From positions 1 to 16,245 of the forward strand of contig URQU01000040.1 in assembly GCA_900550055.1 (NCBI GenBank): a DNA stretch of 16,245 nt, read 5' to 3'. This stretch comes from an uncultured Coriobacteriaceae bacterium. GTDB lineage: Bacteria > Actinomycetota > Coriobacteriia > Coriobacteriales > Eggerthellaceae. How positions within the stretch are numbered: the first letter of the stretch is position 1; every line of letters starts with the position of its first letter. Shown here piece by piece: positions 13,457 through 16,245 of the stretch. Under the pieces are notes generated by a model, which worked only from the letters and a program-made list of their open reading frames with translations, was not told where the DNA came from and did no database searches. The translations under genes and the position numbers were made by a program.

Positions 13457-14422
13457 TTATCGGGCGGTGGTGAGGCGGGCTTGGTAGCCGCAGAGGGTTT
13501 CCGCGTAGCAGCCCGCATCGCCGAGCGCCGCTTCGAGCGTGCGCCTGGCCAGGCTGTAGTCGTTGTTGTTCTGCGACACGTGCATGGCCACCACCGTTTG
13601 CGGCAGGCGCAGGCCCGCGGTGCGCGATTCGGCTACCAGCGCGCCGAGCTCGGCGGCTGCCTGGTCGTTTGAAAGGTGCCCGCTGTTCGACGCGATGCGC
13701 TGCTTGATGACGTACGGGTAGGGCCCGGCGGCCAGCATCTTCGGGTCGTGGTTGCTCTCGAGCGCCAGGATGCGCACGTCGCGCAGCGCCGCGTGTGCCT
13801 GCACTGTGACAATGCCGGAGTCCGTCAGGTAGCCGATTGCATCGCCGTCGGCGGCGTCCTCGATGCGGAAGCCGAACGAGGCGGCGGCATCATGGCTGGT
13901 GGCGAAGGGGATGATGTGCATGCCCGCTGTCTCGACGGCGCCGGGGCCTGCCGTATGCGGCGCCGAATCCTGCCCAGCGGGAGCAGCATGCGTCGCCGAA
14001 CCATGCCCGGGGTCGGCAATTGCCGCGTGCGGGGTCGCGTCATCGAAGGCGGCGCTTGCCATATCCCGGCTGCCCGCCGGGGCGCAAGCCGTCGTCAGCT
14101 CGCGGACGTCGAACGCCTCGGCCACCTTCGCCAGCGCGCTGCTGTTCGCCGCGCACGCGCCCGCCGCGAACACCGGCGGCACGTTGCCGATCTTCGCCAG
14201 CCCGCGCAACACCACGCCCAGGCCCTTCACGTGGTCGCTGTGCTCGTGCGTCACGAACATGGCCTGGATGCGGCCGGGGTCGAAGCCGGCTTCGTCGCAG
14301 CGGTTGAGGAAGTCGCGCTTGCAGATGCCGCAGTCGATCAGCACGCCGGCGCCGGTGGCGGTGTTCTCGATCACCGCGGCGTTCCCCGAGCTTCCGCTGG
14401 CCAATACGTGCAATGCGAGCAT
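13457..14422 (-). CDS. walJ: WalJ/YycJ-type metallo-beta-lactamase-fold hydrolase
   Basis: The product is 321 residues from the ATG at 14422, which has GGAGG six bases upstream on the minus strand; a farther upstream start is therefore rejected. The N-terminus HVLASGSSGNAAVIE and the metal motif THEHSDH (58-64) are the hallmark of the YycJ/WalJ branch. Further ligands fit His177 (SHDAA), Asp201 (YLTDSG) and His281 (AMHVSQNNND). GHLSN (248-252) is another family motif. Known WalJ proteins are DNA exonucleases linked to cell-wall signalling or DNA repair, but here there is no walRK neighbour. Compared with the usual ~265 residues, an Ala/His/Gly-rich insert of about 50 residues lies near 112-166, just before the strand leading to His177. 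It is likely a surface loop. The gene is flanked by hairpin-rich intergenic DNA on both sides. Confidence 0.85.
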   Translation of the reverse strand: MLALHVLASGSSGNAAVIENTATGAGVLIDCGICKRDFLNRCDEAGFDPGRIQAMFVTHEHSDHVKGLGVVLRGLAKIGNVPPVFAAGACAANSSALAKVAEAFDVRELTTACAPAGSRDMASAAFDDATPHAAIADPGHGSATHAAPAGQDSAPHTAGPGAVETAGMHIIPFATSHDAAASFGFRIEDAADGDAIGYLTDSGIVTVQAHAALRDVRILALESNHDPKMLAAGPYPYVIKQRIASNSGHLSNDQAAAELGALVAESRTAGLRLPQTVVAMHVSQNNNDYSLARRTLEAALGDAGCYAETLCGYQARLTTAR

Positions 14423-14497
14423 GTGCGTCCTCCGTGATCCGCTATCCAATCAAACGTTCCCCATACTAGCAGCATCCCATGTGCGGCATGGCAGCAT

Positions 14498-14550
14498 CTG
14501 ATTGAAAACATGCGAAGGCCCCGCAGCTCTGCGAACTGCGGGGCCTTCGC
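14498..14550 (-). terminator. 15-bp hairpin with T tract on the minus strand
   Basis: GCGAAGGCCCCGCAG (14512-14526) pairs perfectly with CTGCGGGGCCTTCGC (14536-14550). On the minus strand the stem is followed by ATGTTTTCAATC, giving a fair T run; on the plus strand only CTCTCTATAT follows. It probably stops leftward transcripts from the suf side before walJ. Confidence 0.7.
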
Positions 14551-14671
14551 CTCTCTATATGCCTCCCGTGCACGTCCTCGCGCGGCCGCTTGAGAACACG
14601 GGAGAGAAGGCCGGCTCGAAGCATTGCAGCTGCCCATCGCGTATCGCGGCTCTGCGTGAACAGGGGACTGA

Positions 14672-14753
14672 CGAACACGGGACGGGGGTGCGTTCGGAAC
14701 CGATCACCACGCTTTCGACAGCGTATCGCGAACACACCTCCGTCCCCTGTTCG
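14672..14753. repeat. Long inverted repeat with 25-base arms (REP/MITE-like)
   Basis: The left arm (14672-14696) and right arm (14729-14753) are reverse complements at 22 of 25 positions. Each arm itself begins CGAAC and ends GTTCG, so it has its own small dyad. The 32-base loop contains ACGCT/AGCGT. Partial copies lie nearby: GAACAGGGGAC at 14658-14668, which pairs perfectly with 14742-14752, and GAACACGGGA at 14594-14603. A dispersed non-coding repeat is likely. Confidence 0.55.
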
Positions 14754-14766
14754 CGCTTCGCAAACA

Positions 14767-14794
14767 AGCCCCGTCCGGATACCCGGGCGGGGCT
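14767..14794 (-). terminator. GC-rich hairpin, probably part of suf 3' end
   Basis: AGCCCCGTCCG (14767-14777) pairs with CGGGCGGGGCT (14784-14794) with one G-T wobble. On the minus strand it is followed by TTGTTTGCG, a weak T tract. It could end the leftward suf transcript. Confidence 0.5.
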
Positions 14795-14857
14795 CGAAAA
14801 ACTAGGACAAACGCGAGTATAGCCATTTGTCGACAAAATGTTACCGACAACCGAATA

Positions 14858-14882
14858 ATTCCCTACTTGTTGAATAGGGAAT
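14858..14882 (-). terminator. Hairpin right after the sufU stop codon
   Basis: ATTCCCTA (14858-14865) and TAGGGAAT (14875-14882) form a perfect 8-bp stem 20 bases beyond the sufU stop on the minus strand. It is followed on that strand by TATTCGGTTG. It is a weak terminator candidate or an mRNA-end protector. Confidence 0.45.
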
Positions 14883-14902
14883 GGCGGCGGCGCCGGACGA
14901 CC

Positions 14903-15322
14903 TTATTCGCCGATGATCTCGGACAGGGTGCGCCAGCCCAGCTCGGCGCATTTCACGCGCGCGGGCATGTGGCTGATGCTTTCCAGCTGGGCCGCCTCGT
15001 CGAGGTCTTCCTTCTCCTCGTCGGTAAGCGTCTCGCCCTTGACCATCTTCATGAACAGGCCGCACAGACGGCGCGCCTCCTCCACGGTCTCGCCGGTGAC
15101 CAGGTCGGCCATCATGTCGGCGGATGCCTGCGAGACGGCGCAGCCGTGGCCGGTGAACGCGGCCTCCTCGATGACGCCGTCCTCGATGCGCAGCTTCAGC
15201 ACCATCTCGTCGCCGCAGCTGGGGTTCACGCCCTCGTGCTCGTCGGTGGCGCCCTCCATGTCGTACTTGTAGTCGGGATGCGCGTTGTGCTCCATGAGCG
15301 CGGCGGTGTAGATGTTAGCCAT
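14903..15322 (-). CDS. sufU: Iron-sulfur cluster assembly sulfur-acceptor protein SufU
   Basis: The product is 139 residues; the ATG at 15322 has GGAGG seven bases upstream. The three conserved Cys are present: Cys36 in NPSCGD with Asp38, Cys61 in GHGCAVSQASADMM, and Cys125 in RVKCAELGW. The insert between the second and third Cys marks SufU rather than IscU. SufU carries a zinc ion and takes sulfur from the SufS persulfide for cluster assembly. Its start overlaps the sufS stop by 8 bases (15315-15322), typical of translational coupling, so SufS and SufU should be made together. The domain is complete and nothing is missing. Confidence 0.95.
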   Translation of the reverse strand: MANIYTAALMEHNAHPDYKYDMEGATDEHEGVNPSCGDEMVLKLRIEDGVIEEAAFTGHGCAVSQASADMMADLVTGETVEEARRLCGLFMKMVKGETLTDEEKEDLDEAAQLESISHMPARVKCAELGWRTLSEIIGE

Positions 15323-16245
15323 TGAAGGTCCTCCAAACGTTGCCGAGGCCCTCGATCAAGGCGTCGACGTCCTTCTTGTCGTTGTAGAACGCCAGGCTGG
15401 CGCGGCAGCAGGCAAGGTTCTCCACGCCCAGCCAGGTGAGCAGCGGCTGCGCGCAATGGTGCCCGGCGCGGATGGCCACCTGGTCCATGTCCAGGATGCT
15501 GGCCACGTCGTGCGGGTGGATGCCGTCGACGTTGAAGCTGATGACGCCGTGGTGCATGTCGGGGTCGGGGCTGCCGATGATGGTGACGTAGGGCAGCTTC
15601 GCCATCTCGTCCATGCAGTAGCGCACGAGCGCCTGCTCGCGCGCGGCGATGACGTCGAGGCCCACCGACTCCACGTAGGCGATGGCTGCCGCGGTGGCGT
15701 AGATGCCGGCGGCGTCCTGCGTGCCGGCCTCGAACTTCTCGGGCACGGGCGCCCAGGTGGCGTCCTGCTCGGTGACCGAGTCGATCATCTCGCCGCCCGT
15801 GAGGAACGGCGGCATGGCGTTGAGCAGCTCGTCGCGGCCCCACAGTACGCCCATGCCGAATGGGCCGAACAGCTTGTGTGCGGAGAAGGCGAAGAAGTCG
15901 GCGCCGATGGCCTGCACGTCAACGTGGATGTGCGGCGTGGACTGCGCGCCGTCGACCACCAGGTAGCCGCCCTGCTCGTGCACGCGGCGGCCCAGCTCCT
16001 CGACGGGGTTCTGCACGCCAAGGACGTTGGACACGTGCACCACGGACAGGATCTTGGTCTTCGGGCCGATCTTCGCGTCCATCTCCTCGGGCGTGATGAC
16101 GCCGTTCTCGTCGGGGTAGAGGTAGACGAGCTTCGCGCCGGCCGCGCGGCAGGCCTGCTGCCACGGGATGAGGTTGGAGTGGTGCTCCATGATGGTGATG
16201 CACACCTCGTCGCCGGGCTTAAGCACGGTGGGGGCGAAGGCCTTC
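15315..16245 (-). CDS. sufS: Cysteine desulfurase SufS (5' partial)
   Basis: The frame runs off the right edge, so about the first 100 residues are outside the window; a GTG at 16226 is internal. Visible are the EHHSNLIPW segment, the cofactor Asp/Gln region VVDGAQSTPH, the PLP Lys in FSAHKLFGPFGMG, and the catalytic Cys in RAGHHCAQPL followed by CCRASLAFYN. The enzyme takes sulfur from cysteine with pyridoxal phosphate and passes it as a persulfide to SufU. The short loop around the catalytic Cys fits the SufS (group II) class. It is the upstream partner of sufU. sufB/C/D genes probably lie further right, outside the window. Confidence 0.95.
   Translation of the reverse strand, partial: KAFAPTVLKPGDEVCITIMEHHSNLIPWQQACRAAGAKLVYLYPDENGVITPEEMDAKIGPKTKILSVVHVSNVLGVQNPVEELGRRVHEQGGYLVVDGAQSTPHIHVDVQAIGADFFAFSAHKLFGPFGMGVLWGRDELLNAMPPFLTGGEMIDSVTEQDATWAPVPEKFEAGTQDAAGIYATAAAIAYVESVGLDVIAAREQALVRYCMDEMAKLPYVTIIGSPDPDMHHGVISFNVDGIHPHDVASILDMDQVAIRAGHHCAQPLLTWLGVENLACCRASLAFYNDKKDVDALIEGLGNVWRTFNG

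Larger units (their letters stand above)
14423..14902. other. Gene-free, hairpin-rich intergenic region
   Basis: No coding frame in this 480-base stretch looks real. It holds the walJ ribosome site at the left edge, a 15-bp hairpin (14512-14550), a family of related GAACACGGGA-type elements with a long inverted repeat (14594-14753), a stem at 14767-14794, a 12-bp palindrome TTTGTCGACAAA (14826-14837) and a hairpin just after sufU (14858-14882). Confidence 0.7.

Noticed and set aside
13676..14437. 253-residue plus-strand frame opposite walJ
   Set aside because: It lacks family motifs; the minus-strand frame has the metal motif THEHSDH and a good ribosome site.
1..16245. tRNA, rRNA, CRISPR array, insertion sequence or integrase
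   Set aside because: I saw no cloverleaf, no spaced identical repeats, no transposase or integrase motifs, and no flanking target duplications.

Overview
The window is a high-GC, low-GC-Gram-positive-unlike chromosome segment that most resembles an anaerobic actinobacterium of the class Coriobacteriia (Eggerthella/Gordonibacter-like). The basis is GC-rich codon use, a sufS-sufU pair rather than iscSU, a very large 2-hydroxyacyl-CoA-dehydratase-type activase, a Tat/lipobox solute-binding protein and Ala/Gly/Pro-rich surface proteins. The genus is inferred, not proven.

Layout. (1) 1-1370: the 3' part of a membrane-anchored surface protein with a Pro-rich linker and a strong intrinsic terminator. 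(2) About 1490-3370: an AT-richer accessory block with a KilA-N protein behind a striking 18-bp inverted repeat, a 48-residue unknown ORF, and a protein combining a ribbon-helix-helix-like and a helix-turn-helix-like segment. (3) 3506-11734: the main operon. It encodes a Tat-exported lipoprotein substrate-binding protein of the NMT1/SsuA/TauA type, a permease with an extra ~130-residue cytosolic N-terminal domain, the ABC ATPase, a 65-residue DUF1858-like protein, and a 1539-residue protein with two ASKHA activase modules joined to a DUF2229/HgdB-like iron-sulfur reductase module. It ends in a perfect 14-bp hairpin overlapping the stop codon. (4) 11843-12651: two tandem diverged cupins. (5) 12722-12886: on the minus strand, a C-terminal stub of an MFS/MHS transporter, then a small zinc-ribbon-like gene with its own promoter (plus strand). 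(6) 13308-13442: two related hairpin repeats. (7) 13457-14422 (minus): a WalJ/YycJ-type metallo-beta-lactamase-fold hydrolase. (8) 14423-14902: a gene-free stretch packed with inverted repeats and terminator-like hairpins. (9) 14903-16245 (minus): sufU and the 3' part of sufS, overlapping by 8 bases.

How the parts may work together. The main operon looks like an uptake-plus-reduction unit: the ABC system would import a small organic compound, and the activase/DUF2229 protein would use ATP-gated low-potential electrons from [4Fe-4S] clusters for a difficult reduction. The substrate cannot be read from the sequence. The SufS/SufU iron-sulfur machinery at the right end would serve such enzymes in general, but nothing links it specifically to them. 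The accessory block at 1.5-3.3 kb looks like DNA-binding, prophage- or toxin-antitoxin-related cargo.
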